A DNA stretch of 64,000 bases from Parabacteroides sp. TM07-1AC. GTDB lineage: Bacteria > Bacteroidota > Bacteroidia > Bacteroidales > Tannerellaceae. This document shows positions 53,243-62,588 of the stretch, piece by piece. How positions within the stretch are numbered: the stretch's first letter is position 1; each line of letters starts with the position of its first letter. A program made the translations under genes and the position numbers. The notes below the pieces were generated by a model. That model saw only the letters and a list, made by a program, of their open reading frames with translations, searched no databases and was not told the origin of the DNA. The stretch lies in contig NZ_QUKD01000015.1 in NCBI RefSeq assembly GCF_003480915.1, positions 62,365 to 126,364 of the forward strand. The letters are read 5' to 3'.

Positions 53243-53869
53243 ATGAAAGTTACATTAAAGATTTTATTAGCTGCTGCAGTTATCCTGCTAGTTTACATGT
53301 GCTACAGAAGCATTATGACGCCGATCGAATTTAATAAGGAAAAAGATGTGCGTGAAAGTGCTATTAAGACTCGTTTGATCGACATCCGTAAAGCTCAGAT
53401 CGAGTATAAGAATGTGTACAAAACGCATGCAGGTAGTTTTACCGACCTGGTTAAGTTCCTGAAGGAAGATAAACTTCCGTTCCTGATCAAGGAAGGTGTC
53501 TTGACTGACGAGCAGCTGGAAAAAGGTATGACTGAGAAAGAAGCTGTAAAGAAAGGTTTGATCAGACGTGATACTATCTGGGTGGTTGCAAAAGATACAT
53601 TGTTCGGTGCAAACTACAATGTAGACGATTTGGCAAATGTTCCCGGAACAAGCGTTAAGTTCTCTATGGACACAGCTACATTGACTTCTGGTTCCGGTTA
53701 TACTGTAAAAGTATTTGAAGCAGGCGTTAAGTATGACGATTATCTGGGTGACCTGGACAAACAGTTGGTTACAAACCTGAAGGACAAAGCTGATAAGCTG
53801 GAAAAATTCCCGGGTTTACGTGTTGGTTCACTGACTGAAATTAATAACAACGCAGGTAACTGGGAATAA
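53243..53869 (+). CDS. Membrane-anchored conserved hypothetical protein
   Basis: A 208-residue protein with one N-terminal membrane helix (LKILLAAAVILLVYMCYRS, 4-22) and a periplasmic part that begins with a long helix (RESAIKTRLIDIRKAQIEYK) like pilin/PulG-type proteins, then a mixed domain rich in Lys and Asp. No catalytic motif is seen. It forms an operon with DUF3822 (10-bp gap) and rsmD, an arrangement I believe is common in this order. The function is unknown. Confidence 0.78.
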   Translation: MKVTLKILLAAAVILLVYMCYRSIMTPIEFNKEKDVRESAIKTRLIDIRKAQIEYKNVYKTHAGSFTDLVKFLKEDKLPFLIKEGVLTDEQLEKGMTEKEAVKKGLIRRDTIWVVAKDTLFGANYNVDDLANVPGTSVKFSMDTATLTSGSGYTVKVFEAGVKYDDYLGDLDKQLVTNLKDKADKLEKFPGLRVGSLTEINNNAGNWE

Positions 53870-53879
53870 TCGATTGCTT

Positions 53880-54707
53880 ATGGCTATCAGTATTCCTGAT
53901 ACGTTGACTGCAGATAATTCTGGAAAATATATAATGTCCATCCGGCTTAGGTCGGATGGACTTTCTTTTTCAGGATACAGTCCTTCGGAGAGCGAAAGTT
54001 TCTTTTATAGAAATATAGAGTTCGACCGGACGAAGCCTTATATCTCTTCACTGAAAGAGTTTTTCTTCGAGCACGAGTTTCTTACATATTCGTATAAACG
54101 GACGAACCTGGTCTATGTGTCGCCTCAATATACGGTAGTTCCTGAGGAAGTCTTTACGGAAAAGCAGAAAACGGATCTGTTATCGTTTACCTTTTCCGCT
54201 CCTGAGAATAAATGCCTGCATAATCCGCTGGCGCGCGAAGCTGCGGAAGTCGTGTTCGGTATGGAAGAAGAGGTGTATGAGTTCTGTTCCCGTTCACTGA
54301 TCAACCCCGCTTTTGTTCATCATATCACACCTCAGCTGGTTTTGTGGAAACAGCAGAGCCGTGCGTTGATCCCCCGCCAGATGTATGTGGTGATTCACCG
54401 GAAGATGATGGATGTGGTTTGTTTTGCCCAGGGAAAGCTGCTTTTTGTAAATACTTTCGGGTATGATAAGCCTGACGATATCCTCTACTATATATTATAT
54501 GTATGGAAACAGGTCGGTATGGATCAGGAGAAGGACCAGCTTCATATCTATGGAGGTGTTTCTCTGCGTAACAGTATGACGACTACGTTACGAAATTATA
54601 TACAATATATCAGTCCGGCTGAGATACCGTCGGATGCTTACTTGTTGGGAGCCGAAGTCGTTCAGGCTCCGTTGGATTTAATAGCTTTATCTGTATGCGA
54701 ATTATAA
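53880..54707 (+). CDS. DUF3822 family protein
   Basis: The start at ATG 53880 (MAISIPDTLTADNSGKY) is preferred to a TTG six bases upstream. The 275-residue cytoplasmic protein matches DUF3822: IRLRSDGLSFSGYSPSESES near the start and a second half (MYVVIHRKMMDVVCFAQGKL, LFVNTFGYDKPDDILYYIL) that resembles an actin/FtsA-like ATPase fold without clear phosphate loops. Its 3' end overlaps rsmD by 13 bases, so translation is probably coupled. Confidence 0.85.
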   Translation: MAISIPDTLTADNSGKYIMSIRLRSDGLSFSGYSPSESESFFYRNIEFDRTKPYISSLKEFFFEHEFLTYSYKRTNLVYVSPQYTVVPEEVFTEKQKTDLLSFTFSAPENKCLHNPLAREAAEVVFGMEEEVYEFCSRSLINPAFVHHITPQLVLWKQQSRALIPRQMYVVIHRKMMDVVCFAQGKLLFVNTFGYDKPDDILYYILYVWKQVGMDQEKDQLHIYGGVSLRNSMTTTLRNYIQYISPAEIPSDAYLLGAEVVQAPLDLIALSVCEL

Positions 54708-55243
54708 GCGGAATATATGGACGTAGACGTTTTGATGTGCCGTCTTCTTTCAGTGCACGACCAACGACCGATTTTGCCAAGGAGAATCTTTTTAATGTGA
54801 TCAACAACCTGACCGATCTGGAAGGGGCTGATGCGCTGGACCTGTTTGCCGGAACGGGAAGTATCTCGTTCGAATTGCTTTCAAGGGAATGCAGAAGTGT
54901 TACAGCCGTGGAAAAAAATAATGCCCATGCTTCTTTCATCGCCAAGGTTGCAAAAGAGCTGAAGACGGAATCTCTTCACCTGATTCGTGGTGATGTGTTC
55001 CGTTATCTGCATTCGGCTCCGAAACAGGGGTTCGACTTTATTTTTGCTGATCCGCCTTATGCGCTGAAGGAACTGCCGGAAGTACCAGAGCTGGTTTTTG
55101 AACGTGACCTGTTGCGAGACGGAGGTATATTCGTGATGGAGCATCCGAAAACGAATGATTTCTCTCATCTTCCCTATTTTGACCAGCAACGTGTTTACGG
55201 CTCCGTCAACTTCAGTATCTTTATTAAAGAAGAAAAGGCTTAA
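54695..55243 (+). CDS. rsmD: 16S rRNA (guanine966-N2)-methyltransferase
   Basis: A 182-residue SAM methyltransferase beginning MRIISGIYGRRRFDVPSSFS, with TTDFAKENLFNVINN, the SAM-binding ALDLFAGTGSISFELLSRE and the catalytic ADPPYALKE, all RsmD hallmarks. It overlaps DUF3822 at the start, and its stop overlaps the stop of the convergent cls gene by four bases. Confidence 0.95.
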   Translation: MRIISGIYGRRRFDVPSSFSARPTTDFAKENLFNVINNLTDLEGADALDLFAGTGSISFELLSRECRSVTAVEKNNAHASFIAKVAKELKTESLHLIRGDVFRYLHSAPKQGFDFIFADPPYALKELPEVPELVFERDLLRDGGIFVMEHPKTNDFSHLPYFDQQRVYGSVNFSIFIKEEKA

Positions 55244-56679
55244 AGGAGCGGGGAAAACAGACGCATGAATGACTCGGCAAGCCGTTGTTTGACGGGCCGT
55301 TTCAGCCAGCGTGACGGGATCAGCCGCTCGCAACTGTGCATGTCGTGCAGGAATACCCGCTTCATCTGCATGGCAAAAGAGGGTTCGTATACGAATGCGT
55401 TTATTTCGAAATTGTGCTCGAAGCTGCGGAAGTCCATGTTGGCTGAGCCGATGCAGGCAAGCGCATCATCAGTGATCATCAGCTTGGAATGCAGGAAGCC
55501 CGGCTCGTAAAAATAAACTTTCACTCCAGCCTTTACCATCTCGTCGATAAAAGAATGTGTAGCCATATTGGCGGTGCGGGTATCCGAACGTTTAGGCAGC
55601 ATGAGCCGTACGTCGATACCTCCCAATGCCGCGATCAGCAGTGTCTGGTTCAACCCTTCGGTCGGAAGGAAATAAGGAGTTTGTATGTAAATGTATTTTT
55701 TGGCATTCGCGATGGCAAAGATATATGCCTGGAGCAATGTGCGCCATTGCCCGACCGGCCCGCTTGTCACTATCTGCATGATGTTGTCTTCATTATATAT
55801 CTTTGCAGGCGGATAAAATATCTTGTCGTTCAACAGTTTCTTGCTGACAACATACCAGTCGATCAGGAAAGCGGACTGCAGTCCGTGTACTCCTTTTCCG
55901 ATTATCCTGAAATGAGTGTCGCGCCAGATACCCCATTCCGTTCCTTTCTCATACCGGTCGGCAATGTTCATTCCTCCCATATAGCCGACCTGTCCGTCGA
56001 TAACAACGATTTTCCGGTGATTTCGGTAATTGACTTTGCTGGTGAAGACCGGAAAAGCTACTTTCAGGAAGGCATGCACTTCCATGCCTGCATCCTGCAT
56101 CTCGTCGAAGAAACTGTTTTTTACGTTCCAGCAGCCGACATCGTCGTACAATAACCGCACCTTGACACCTTCTTTTGCTTTTGTGATCAGGGCATTTTTG
56201 AATTGTGTCCCTATTTCATCATCGCAAAAAATGTAATATTGGATATGGATATGGTGAGTCGCCTCCTGGATATCCTTCAGCAGGTCTTTGAATTTATCCG
56301 CTCCGTTCGTATAGATTTTGATCTCGCTTCCGTAAAGGAGGGAGGATTGATTGTTGTTATTCAATAGCGTGACCAAAGGTTGGTATGGACCGGGAACGGT
56401 ACAGGCATCCTGCGGAAGTTTTCCCTCCTGCGGACGTTTCATAATACGTTTGTAAGTCCTGCGTGAGATGATACGCTGCTTCCTGTTGTCCTGCCCGAAG
56501 AAGAAATAAAAAAGCAGTCCGATACCGGGAGCCAGTAATAACACGATGACCCAGGGGATGGTTTTTAAAGGATTCCTGTTCTCTGCGATGATAACCAGAA
56601 CCAACCCCAGTATGGTGATGGAGTACAATATGATGAATATTACTCCTGCAACCCATTGTATGTGTATGGCAGCCAGCAT
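55240..56679 (-). CDS. cls: Cardiolipin synthase (PLD family)
   Basis: A 479-residue inner-membrane enzyme that joins two phosphatidylglycerols to cardiolipin. Two N-terminal membrane helices (WVAGVIFIILYSITILGLVL, TIPWVIVLLLAPGIGLLFYF) precede two HKD motifs: HRKIVVIDG with YMGGMNIAD, and HSKLMITDDALACIGSANMD. The start and domain order are standard. A minus-strand TACCTTTA box at 56705-56712 is a likely promoter. Confidence 0.95.
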   Translation of the reverse strand: MLAAIHIQWVAGVIFIILYSITILGLVLVIIAENRNPLKTIPWVIVLLLAPGIGLLFYFFFGQDNRKQRIISRRTYKRIMKRPQEGKLPQDACTVPGPYQPLVTLLNNNNQSSLLYGSEIKIYTNGADKFKDLLKDIQEATHHIHIQYYIFCDDEIGTQFKNALITKAKEGVKVRLLYDDVGCWNVKNSFFDEMQDAGMEVHAFLKVAFPVFTSKVNYRNHRKIVVIDGQVGYMGGMNIADRYEKGTEWGIWRDTHFRIIGKGVHGLQSAFLIDWYVVSKKLLNDKIFYPPAKIYNEDNIMQIVTSGPVGQWRTLLQAYIFAIANAKKYIYIQTPYFLPTEGLNQTLLIAALGGIDVRLMLPKRSDTRTANMATHSFIDEMVKAGVKVYFYEPGFLHSKLMITDDALACIGSANMDFRSFEHNFEINAFVYEPSFAMQMKRVFLHDMHSCERLIPSRWLKRPVKQRLAESFMRLFSPLL

Positions 56680-56721
56680 GAATTTTAACTTTGTTACAAG
56701 TTGATAAAGGTAGTAAGGTAA

Positions 56722-56751
56722 TTTGTAAATAACAAATCTTTACTACATTTG
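56722..56751 (+). promoter_or_regulatory. Promoter of the rhomboid gene
   Basis: TTTG (56722-56725), 18-bp spacer, TACATTTG (56744-56751), 23 bp before ATG 56775. Confidence 0.7.
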
Positions 56752-56774
56752 CCGGATATATCAAAAGAAAGAAG

Positions 56775-57368
56775 ATGATCACATATATTATTATCGGTAT
56801 AACCGTTTTAGTTTCCTGGCTCTGTTTCAATAATGTGGAATTATTCCGTAAACTGGCGCTGATCCCTTACCGGACAGTAAAGAATAATGAGTGGTACCGG
56901 TTGATCACTCACGGATTCGTTCATGCCGATATGACACATCTGCTGGTCAATATGTTTACGTTCTGGTCGTTCGGAACTTATATAGAAAAGGTATTCGGTT
57001 ATCTCGGGTTCGGAGCATGGGGATTCCTCGGACTGTATTTTGGCGGAATGATTTTTGCATCCTTGTATGACCTGATCAAACATCATAATGATCCTTATTA
57101 TGTGTCCATAGGTGCGTCGGGTGCGGTATCGGCAGTACTGTTTTCTTATATATTGTTCGATCCCTGGAGTAAGATACTGTTATTTGCGATCATTCCTGTA
57201 CCGGGAATTATTTTTGGAGTAGTTTATCTGGCTTATTGTCAATATATGGCTAAACGTGCAGGGGACAATATCAACCACAATGCCCATTTTTACGGGGCAG
57301 TCTATGGTTTTCTGTATCCGGCTTTACTTAATCCTTCCTTGTTAAAAGCCTTTCTGTCGCATTTCTAA
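56775..57368 (+). CDS. Rhomboid family intramembrane serine protease
   Basis: A 197-residue six-helix membrane protein. The catalytic Ser is S115 in SIGASGAVSAV and the partner His H171 in NHNAHFYGAVYGF. The L1-loop region NNEWYRLITHGFVHADMTHL and the helix LLVNMFTFWSFG are typical. It lacks extra domains. It should cleave membrane-embedded helices of unidentified proteins. Confidence 0.92.
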   Translation: MITYIIIGITVLVSWLCFNNVELFRKLALIPYRTVKNNEWYRLITHGFVHADMTHLLVNMFTFWSFGTYIEKVFGYLGFGAWGFLGLYFGGMIFASLYDLIKHHNDPYYVSIGASGAVSAVLFSYILFDPWSKILLFAIIPVPGIIFGVVYLAYCQYMAKRAGDNINHNAHFYGAVYGFLYPALLNPSLLKAFLSHF

Positions 57369-57403
57369 ATAGTCGTTTTTCTGTACATAATTGTATTCAA
57401 GTG

Positions 57404-57434
57404 TTTGTTTTGTAAGGTATTATTTATAGATTTG
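57404..57434 (+). promoter_or_regulatory. Promoter of the Gfo/Idh oxidoreductase gene
   Basis: TTTG (57404-57407), 19-bp spacer, TAGATTTG (57427-57434). Confidence 0.7.
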
Positions 57435-57475
57435 TAGAAATATCTCAATTTCTCTAATACCATAAGACAGACACA

Positions 57476-58762
57476 ATGAAAAGAAGAAACTTCATCCGAA
57501 GCGGAGCTTTGGCAATTGCCGGCTTCACCATTTTGCCCCGTCACATTTTAGGTGGAACTAATTTTGTTGCTCCCAGCGACCAGATCAATCTCGGTATTAT
57601 CGGTTGCGGAGCACAAGGACGTTGGACCCTTGGCCCGGAATTTGCCCGTAGGGCCAACCTGATCGCAGCATCCGATTGCGAATCCCGCCAACTGAATGCC
57701 ATGCAGGCAATTGTTGAAAAAGAAACCGAAAAGGCTAAAGGGCAGGCATATAAAGGATTTAAACTGTATGCCGATTACCATGAATTGCTGAACCGCAGCG
57801 ATATCGACGGGGTGATCATTGCCACGCCGGACCATTGGCACGCTGTCCAGACCATCGAAGCCTGCCGTGCCGGTAAAGATGTATATGTAGAAAAGCCTAT
57901 GTCGCACAGTATCGAGGAAGGACGTGCCATGGCAGATGCCGTTGCGAAATATAACCGCGTATTGCAGGTCGGTAACATGCAGCGTTCCTGGCGTAACTTC
58001 CGCCATGCCTGCGAGTTGGTCCGTAATGGTTATATCGGTGAGATAAAAGAGGTGAAAGTCTCTATCGGACCTCCTCCTGTAAAATATGACTTGCCGGCAC
58101 AACCGGTACCTAAGACGCTAAACTGGGATATGTGGATCGGTCCGGCTCCGATGAATGTCTATAATGAGGAACTGGCACCGCCTATGGAGCGGAATATGTT
58201 CCCGAACTGGCGTAATTACCGGGAATATGGCGGCGGTATGATCTGCGACTGGGGTGCTCATATGTTTGATATTGCACAGTGGGCTTTGGGTATGGACGAT
58301 TCCGGACCAATCGAATTTACTCCTCCCGATGAAGGCGAACTGAGACCGCTTAGTATGCGTTATGCCAATGGAACCATTATGACACACGAACCTTTCCGTA
58401 AAGCAGACGGAAATGCAGTCCGTTTTATCGGCTCGGACGGTGTGATCGATATCAGCCGTAGCTTCCTGGATACGATTCCGGCAAAACTGCAGGATGAAGT
58501 TATTGGCGACGATAAGATCAAACTATATAAGAGCGACGATCATTATAATGATTTCCTGACGGCGATGAAGACCCGTAAGCAGCCGCTCAGTACAGTGGAA
58601 ATAGGACATCGCACCGCTTCCCTATGCCATATCGTCAATCTCTGTTATGAATTTGACCGTAAACTGGTCTGGAATCCGGAAAAAGAGGAGTTCTTTTTTG
58701 ACAACGAGGCTAATAAGCGGAGGGGAAATCCGATACGTGAACCGTATAGCCTGAAAGTATAG
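57476..58762 (+). CDS. Gfo/Idh/MocA family oxidoreductase, Tat-exported
   Basis: A 428-residue NAD(P)-dependent oxidoreductase. The N-terminus MKRRNFIRSGALAIAGF is a twin-arginine signal. The Rossmann motif is GIIGCGAQGR, the catalytic Lys is in VEKPMSHS, and the C-terminal sheet has GGGMICDWGAHMFDIAQWA. Related exported Bacteroidetes proteins act on sugars, and some hydrolyse glycosides by an NAD-dependent route. The substrate is unknown. Monocistronic, with a terminator at 58818. Confidence 0.9.
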   Translation: MKRRNFIRSGALAIAGFTILPRHILGGTNFVAPSDQINLGIIGCGAQGRWTLGPEFARRANLIAASDCESRQLNAMQAIVEKETEKAKGQAYKGFKLYADYHELLNRSDIDGVIIATPDHWHAVQTIEACRAGKDVYVEKPMSHSIEEGRAMADAVAKYNRVLQVGNMQRSWRNFRHACELVRNGYIGEIKEVKVSIGPPPVKYDLPAQPVPKTLNWDMWIGPAPMNVYNEELAPPMERNMFPNWRNYREYGGGMICDWGAHMFDIAQWALGMDDSGPIEFTPPDEGELRPLSMRYANGTIMTHEPFRKADGNAVRFIGSDGVIDISRSFLDTIPAKLQDEVIGDDKIKLYKSDDHYNDFLTAMKTRKQPLSTVEIGHRTASLCHIVNLCYEFDRKLVWNPEKEEFFFDNEANKRRGNPIREPYSLKV

Positions 58763-58817
58763 TATATATAATAATGTATAGGAAGAAGGCTAAAGACTGG
58801 TTCCAATATTTGTATTA

Positions 58818-58857
58818 AGGGACGCAGACTGCGTTTTCTGCGTCATCTGTGTCCCCT
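58818..58857. terminator. Bidirectional terminator between convergent genes
   Basis: AGGGACGCAGA (58818-58828) pairs with TCTGTGTCCCCT (58846-58857) with one mismatch, and an inner ACGCAG/CTGCGT stem can also form. Confidence 0.65.
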
Positions 58858-58890
58858 AATAGTTTGTGAGCATATCTGTTTTTACGATTA

Positions 58891-61698
58891 TTAGAATCGT
58901 GGAGGAGGTCCGCCCGGTCCGCCATGTCCTCTGCCTCCGGGTCCGCGCATATCGCTGGCAGAAGCTCCGCCTTTAAAGATGCTGAACCTGTAAATAAAGT
59001 GAACCATAAAGTAACTGCTCAGTGTGTTGTATTCCGAGTATTGGGTATAATTGGCGGTTACACTTTGGGAAATATTACTACGCTGTTGCAGGATGTCATA
59101 TATCTTGAAACGCAATGTCGCCTGATTTCCTTTCAGGAAAGATTTGGATGCTGATGCGTTCCACAGCACTTCTTTTTGTTGGTATCCGGTAGCATAACCG
59201 GAGTTGGATGACCAGGTGATATCGCTTTCAATCTTGAAATCAAGCGGAAGGTAAATGGTCGTTGTCCCGCCGACTCCGTAGTTGAAAGTATTTTGATCAT
59301 TCTGGTTTTGCAGGGAGTTATTCGTACTTCTGTAGCGTATGTTCCCGTTTACTCCCAGGTCGATATAGTCGGAACGGAAATCAATGCCGGCACGCTCCAT
59401 GGCTGTGAAATCCTTGTTTACATTCTTCTCATCGTTGATGAAGCCGTTTGAATTGGCGAACGAAGCCATTGTCATGGAGTTGACCGAGAATTTCTTATTC
59501 TTCAACGGCGTATTGAACATGACACGTACATTGCCATTGTAGTTTCCGTTCACATTCTCGTAAGTCGTCATCTTTTTACCTGTTTCACCGACATAGATGG
59601 ATTTGGTAACGATATCGTTCACCACATAATTGGCATTCAACATCACCATGAAAGCAGTCTGTTTATCCGGTATAAACTTTTGGTAACGGGCAAACAGATT
59701 GTTGGAATAGGTCGGCTTCAGGTCCGGATTACCGGTAACTGTATTCAACGGGTCGGAAATGTCGGCTACCGGCTGTAATTGCGTCATGCTCGGCTGGCTG
59801 GTACGACCACGGTAATTGATACGCAGATTGGTTCGTTTATCAAACCGGTAGTTGAAACGGACCATCGGGGAAACATTGACCACATTACGGGTCAGCTTGG
59901 AAAGGGTAGAATCACCAACAAAGTTCTCACTTACGCTGTGCGAGGGCTCCAGGTTCATACCGATCGTATAGTCATAATTTTCACGTACAGCCTTGAACGC
60001 CAGGCTGGCTTGCTGGTTTATAAAGTTATTACGGTAGCTTTTGCTGTATGCCGTATCCAATACATTATACTCTTCGCTTCCCTCTTCTCTGGTATATGAG
60101 TTTTTCAGAGATTCCTGCTTGTTCTGACTGAAGCTATAAGTCGCTTGGATGAAATTATTGCGACCGATCGGTTCGACCCAGGACAAGTAAACGCGGTAGT
60201 TGAAGCCTTTGTTGTCATATCTGAATTGTTGGTCGATCAACTCGTTTTGTTCGTTTCCGAGGAAATATTCCGTATTAGAGTAGTTCAGTCCTTTGTTGTA
60301 AGAGTCGCTTAATCTTCCGTTTAATGAACCGCTGAAAACACGTCCTTCATCGTTCAGCTTCCGGCTAAATTCCAGGCGGGCGTTGATATTGTATCCTTCC
60401 CCGTCGGACAGGTAATCGGATTCCCCGAGATTGACGGTATCTCCCCGGTTGGTCAGCGTGTTGAATGAACCGGACTCCCGGTTGTGGCTGTTGCTATAGC
60501 TGAAGCTGGGTTGGAAAATGATTTGGGTGGCTGTATCCGGTTTCCACTCCATGCGGAAGTCGGCACCCACATTGTCACTTCTCGTATTGTTATTGTTGAT
60601 CTCATTATAAACAGTAGAGCTGTCGTTCGGCAGGATATTTGTACGGGTGGTTTTACTGTCTGCTTCATTGTCGGAATGAGAATAGCGTACGTTGCCTCCC
60701 AAAGTCAGTTTCTTGCTGAACTCTTTGCTGAAGTTCATACCTACATTTCCGGAAGTCGTGATACCGTTTCCGGCTCCTCCGCTTCCCATACGTCCGCCCC
60801 GTCGTCCGCCCATACCGGAGAACATGTTGGAAGCAATATCGGAGAATCCCATATTATTCGTATTGTTCAGACCCCCCATCAATGTGAACTGGTCATTGTT
60901 AATAAAGCGGTTGACCATGAAGTTTCCTTCATATCTGTCTTCACTGCCGTATCCGGCAAAGGCATTCCCGAACCACCCTTGTTTCATCCCGGGCTTTACG
61001 GTCAGATTGATCACGGTTTCTTCTTCCCCGTCATCAAATCCGGTCATTCGTGCCATATCACTCAGGCGGTCGAGTACCTGTACCTTCTCAACCATTTTGG
61101 ATGGCAGGTTTTTAGAGGCTACCTTCGGGTCGTCGGAGAAGAACTCTTTCCCGTCGATCAGGACTTTCTTGATCTCTTTTCCGTTGACGGTGATTTTTCC
61201 TTCACTGTCCACTTCCACGCCGGGCATCTTTTTCAACAGGTCTTCCAGTACGGCACCTTCTGTCGTTTTATAAGAGTCGGCATTGTATTCGACGGTATCG
61301 TTTCGCATCACGACTTCGGGTGCCTTACCGATGACAACGGCTTCTCCCAGCTGAATCGCTCCGTCACTCAGTGCCAGCTTGCCCAATTTGACCGGATCTG
61401 TCTTTCCCGTGATACGTATGGGCTGGTATAAAGGATCGAAACCTACAAAGCTGACATGCAGTAAATAACTGCCGGCCTTGATCCCTTTTAATGTGAAGTT
61501 CCCGTTGCGCGAACTGGCCACACCTCCGATCATTGTACTGTCTTTAACATTCAATAAGCGGACTGTGGCCTGTTCGATCGGCTCGTTGTTCCCCTCTTCT
61601 ATCACTGTTCCAGTGACATCAACTCCTCCCCGCTGTGCAACTGCCGGCAACGAAAAAAGAATAAGAAATAAACATAGTAAGTATCTTCCCGATTTCAT
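58891..61698 (-). CDS. TonB-dependent receptor-like outer-membrane protein
   Basis: A 935-residue protein with signal peptide 1-22 (AVAQ). It has a carboxypeptidase-regulatory-like domain (VTGTVIEEGNNEPIEQATVR, 28-110), a plug-type domain (LEDLLKKMPGVEVDSEGKI, TVNGKEIKKVLIDGKEFF, about 150-230) and a long barrel of the 'outer membrane beta-barrel family' type. There are two Gly-rich stretches: an internal one (MGGRRGGRMGSGGAGNG, about 294-311) and a C-terminal tail (GPGGRGHGGPGGPPPRF). This is not a SusC: no SusD follows. It probably takes up a chelate, or exports or anchors a protein. Confidence 0.87.
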   Translation of the reverse strand: MKSGRYLLCLFLILFSLPAVAQRGGVDVTGTVIEEGNNEPIEQATVRLLNVKDSTMIGGVASSRNGNFTLKGIKAGSYLLHVSFVGFDPLYQPIRITGKTDPVKLGKLALSDGAIQLGEAVVIGKAPEVVMRNDTVEYNADSYKTTEGAVLEDLLKKMPGVEVDSEGKITVNGKEIKKVLIDGKEFFSDDPKVASKNLPSKMVEKVQVLDRLSDMARMTGFDDGEEETVINLTVKPGMKQGWFGNAFAGYGSEDRYEGNFMVNRFINNDQFTLMGGLNNTNNMGFSDIASNMFSGMGGRRGGRMGSGGAGNGITTSGNVGMNFSKEFSKKLTLGGNVRYSHSDNEADSKTTRTNILPNDSSTVYNEINNNNTRSDNVGADFRMEWKPDTATQIIFQPSFSYSNSHNRESGSFNTLTNRGDTVNLGESDYLSDGEGYNINARLEFSRKLNDEGRVFSGSLNGRLSDSYNKGLNYSNTEYFLGNEQNELIDQQFRYDNKGFNYRVYLSWVEPIGRNNFIQATYSFSQNKQESLKNSYTREEGSEEYNVLDTAYSKSYRNNFINQQASLAFKAVRENYDYTIGMNLEPSHSVSENFVGDSTLSKLTRNVVNVSPMVRFNYRFDKRTNLRINYRGRTSQPSMTQLQPVADISDPLNTVTGNPDLKPTYSNNLFARYQKFIPDKQTAFMVMLNANYVVNDIVTKSIYVGETGKKMTTYENVNGNYNGNVRVMFNTPLKNKKFSVNSMTMASFANSNGFINDEKNVNKDFTAMERAGIDFRSDYIDLGVNGNIRYRSTNNSLQNQNDQNTFNYGVGGTTTIYLPLDFKIESDITWSSNSGYATGYQQKEVLWNASASKSFLKGNQATLRFKIYDILQQRSNISQSVTANYTQYSEYNTLSSYFMVHFIYRFSIFKGGASASDMRGPGGRGHGGPGGPPPRF

Positions 61699-61896
61699 AA
61701 CTAATATATTATTTGTCTATAACAAATGCTGCTCCGGACTGGTTTCCGGTACGAGAAGATAGACATCAGGAAAGTGATTAAGTTTAAAAAAATAAGTTGT
61801 GATTTCGATTTATTAACTAACCGTGTCTTTCCGAAATATTGTATACCTTTTTGTAAATTTCCTTAGCTGACTTGAATTTGTTGCCGGGAGAATCTG

Positions 61897-61980
61897 TTGC
61901 CGACGCCCTCGACAGCTTTGCCGACGCTGTCGACAATTTTGCTGACGTCGTCGACAATATTGCCGACAGTGTCGGCAACA
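61897..61980. repeat. Four 21-bp near-palindromic units TTGCCGACGCTGTCGACAAT
   Basis: Units at 61897, 61918, 61939 and 61960, each 21 bp and each containing GCYGAC and GTCGAC/GTCGGC. It lies between the sigma-factor stop and the start of the TonB-type receptor, with both genes on the minus strand. It is GC-rich against an AT-rich surround. Confidence 0.88.
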
Positions 61981-62004
61981 ACTTTCCTGCTTGTATTAAC
62001 GATA

Positions 62005-62559
62005 TTATAGAGATAGGAACGAAAGAAGAGGTAGGTAATCTTTCAGTTTGACACGGAGAATTTTCAGCGCCTGGCTGATCCTGTATTCAACGGTCTTGAT
62101 GGAAACGCCAAGTTTATTGGCTATTTGACTATTAGTAAGTTCTCCGAAGCGGCTTAAGGCGAAAGTGTCGCGGTAGGTGTCAGGAAGTTCTTTAATTGCT
62201 TTGTTAATGTGTTCTGTCAGTTCATTTATAAAATAGTAATCAGGATCTTCAAACTGATTTTTAAGTTTGTCATAAAGTATTGAATGTATTTTCTCATGAT
62301 ACAAATTCTTTTGAATCGCATTCAGGCACCTGTTTTTAGCAGCAATGAACAAATATGATTTTAGGGATTGGGTAATAATGATATTCTTTCGATTCTCCCA
62401 TATAAAAAGCATCAGGTCCTGTACGAGCTCTTCGGCATCTTCATCTGATACATATTGGGAAATGTATTCGCATAAAGGAGAATAATACTTGATAAATATT
62501 TGTTTATAAGTATCTGTGTTACCTTCTTGTAACTGTCTAACTAATAGGAAATCATTCAT
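62005..62559 (-). CDS. ECF-type RNA polymerase sigma factor
   Basis: A 184-residue sigma-70 family member with only regions 2 and 4. Region 2: IKYYSPLCEYISQYVSDEDA, EELVQDLMLFIWENRKN. Region 4: LPDTYRDTFALSRFGELTNS, QIANKLGVSIKTVEYRISQA. It is of the Bacteroidetes type that partners FecR anti-sigma factors to switch on TonB receptors when ligand binds. Its FecR partner is probably the divergent gene at 62708. Stop to next gene: 306 bp containing the 21-bp repeats. Confidence 0.93.
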   Translation of the reverse strand: MNDFLLVRQLQEGNTDTYKQIFIKYYSPLCEYISQYVSDEDAEELVQDLMLFIWENRKNIIITQSLKSYLFIAAKNRCLNAIQKNLYHEKIHSILYDKLKNQFEDPDYYFINELTEHINKAIKELPDTYRDTFALSRFGELTNSQIANKLGVSIKTVEYRISQALKILRVKLKDYLPLLSFLSL

Positions 62560-62588
62560 TTACTAATATTTATTATGAAGGTTCCGGA

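Noticed and set aside
60484..61431. 315-codon open frame opposite the TonB-type receptor
   Set aside because: Antisense shadow within a well-supported receptor gene; no family resemblance.
61897..61980. CRISPR-like array
   Set aside because: Units are contiguous 21-mers without spacers and no cas genes are present.
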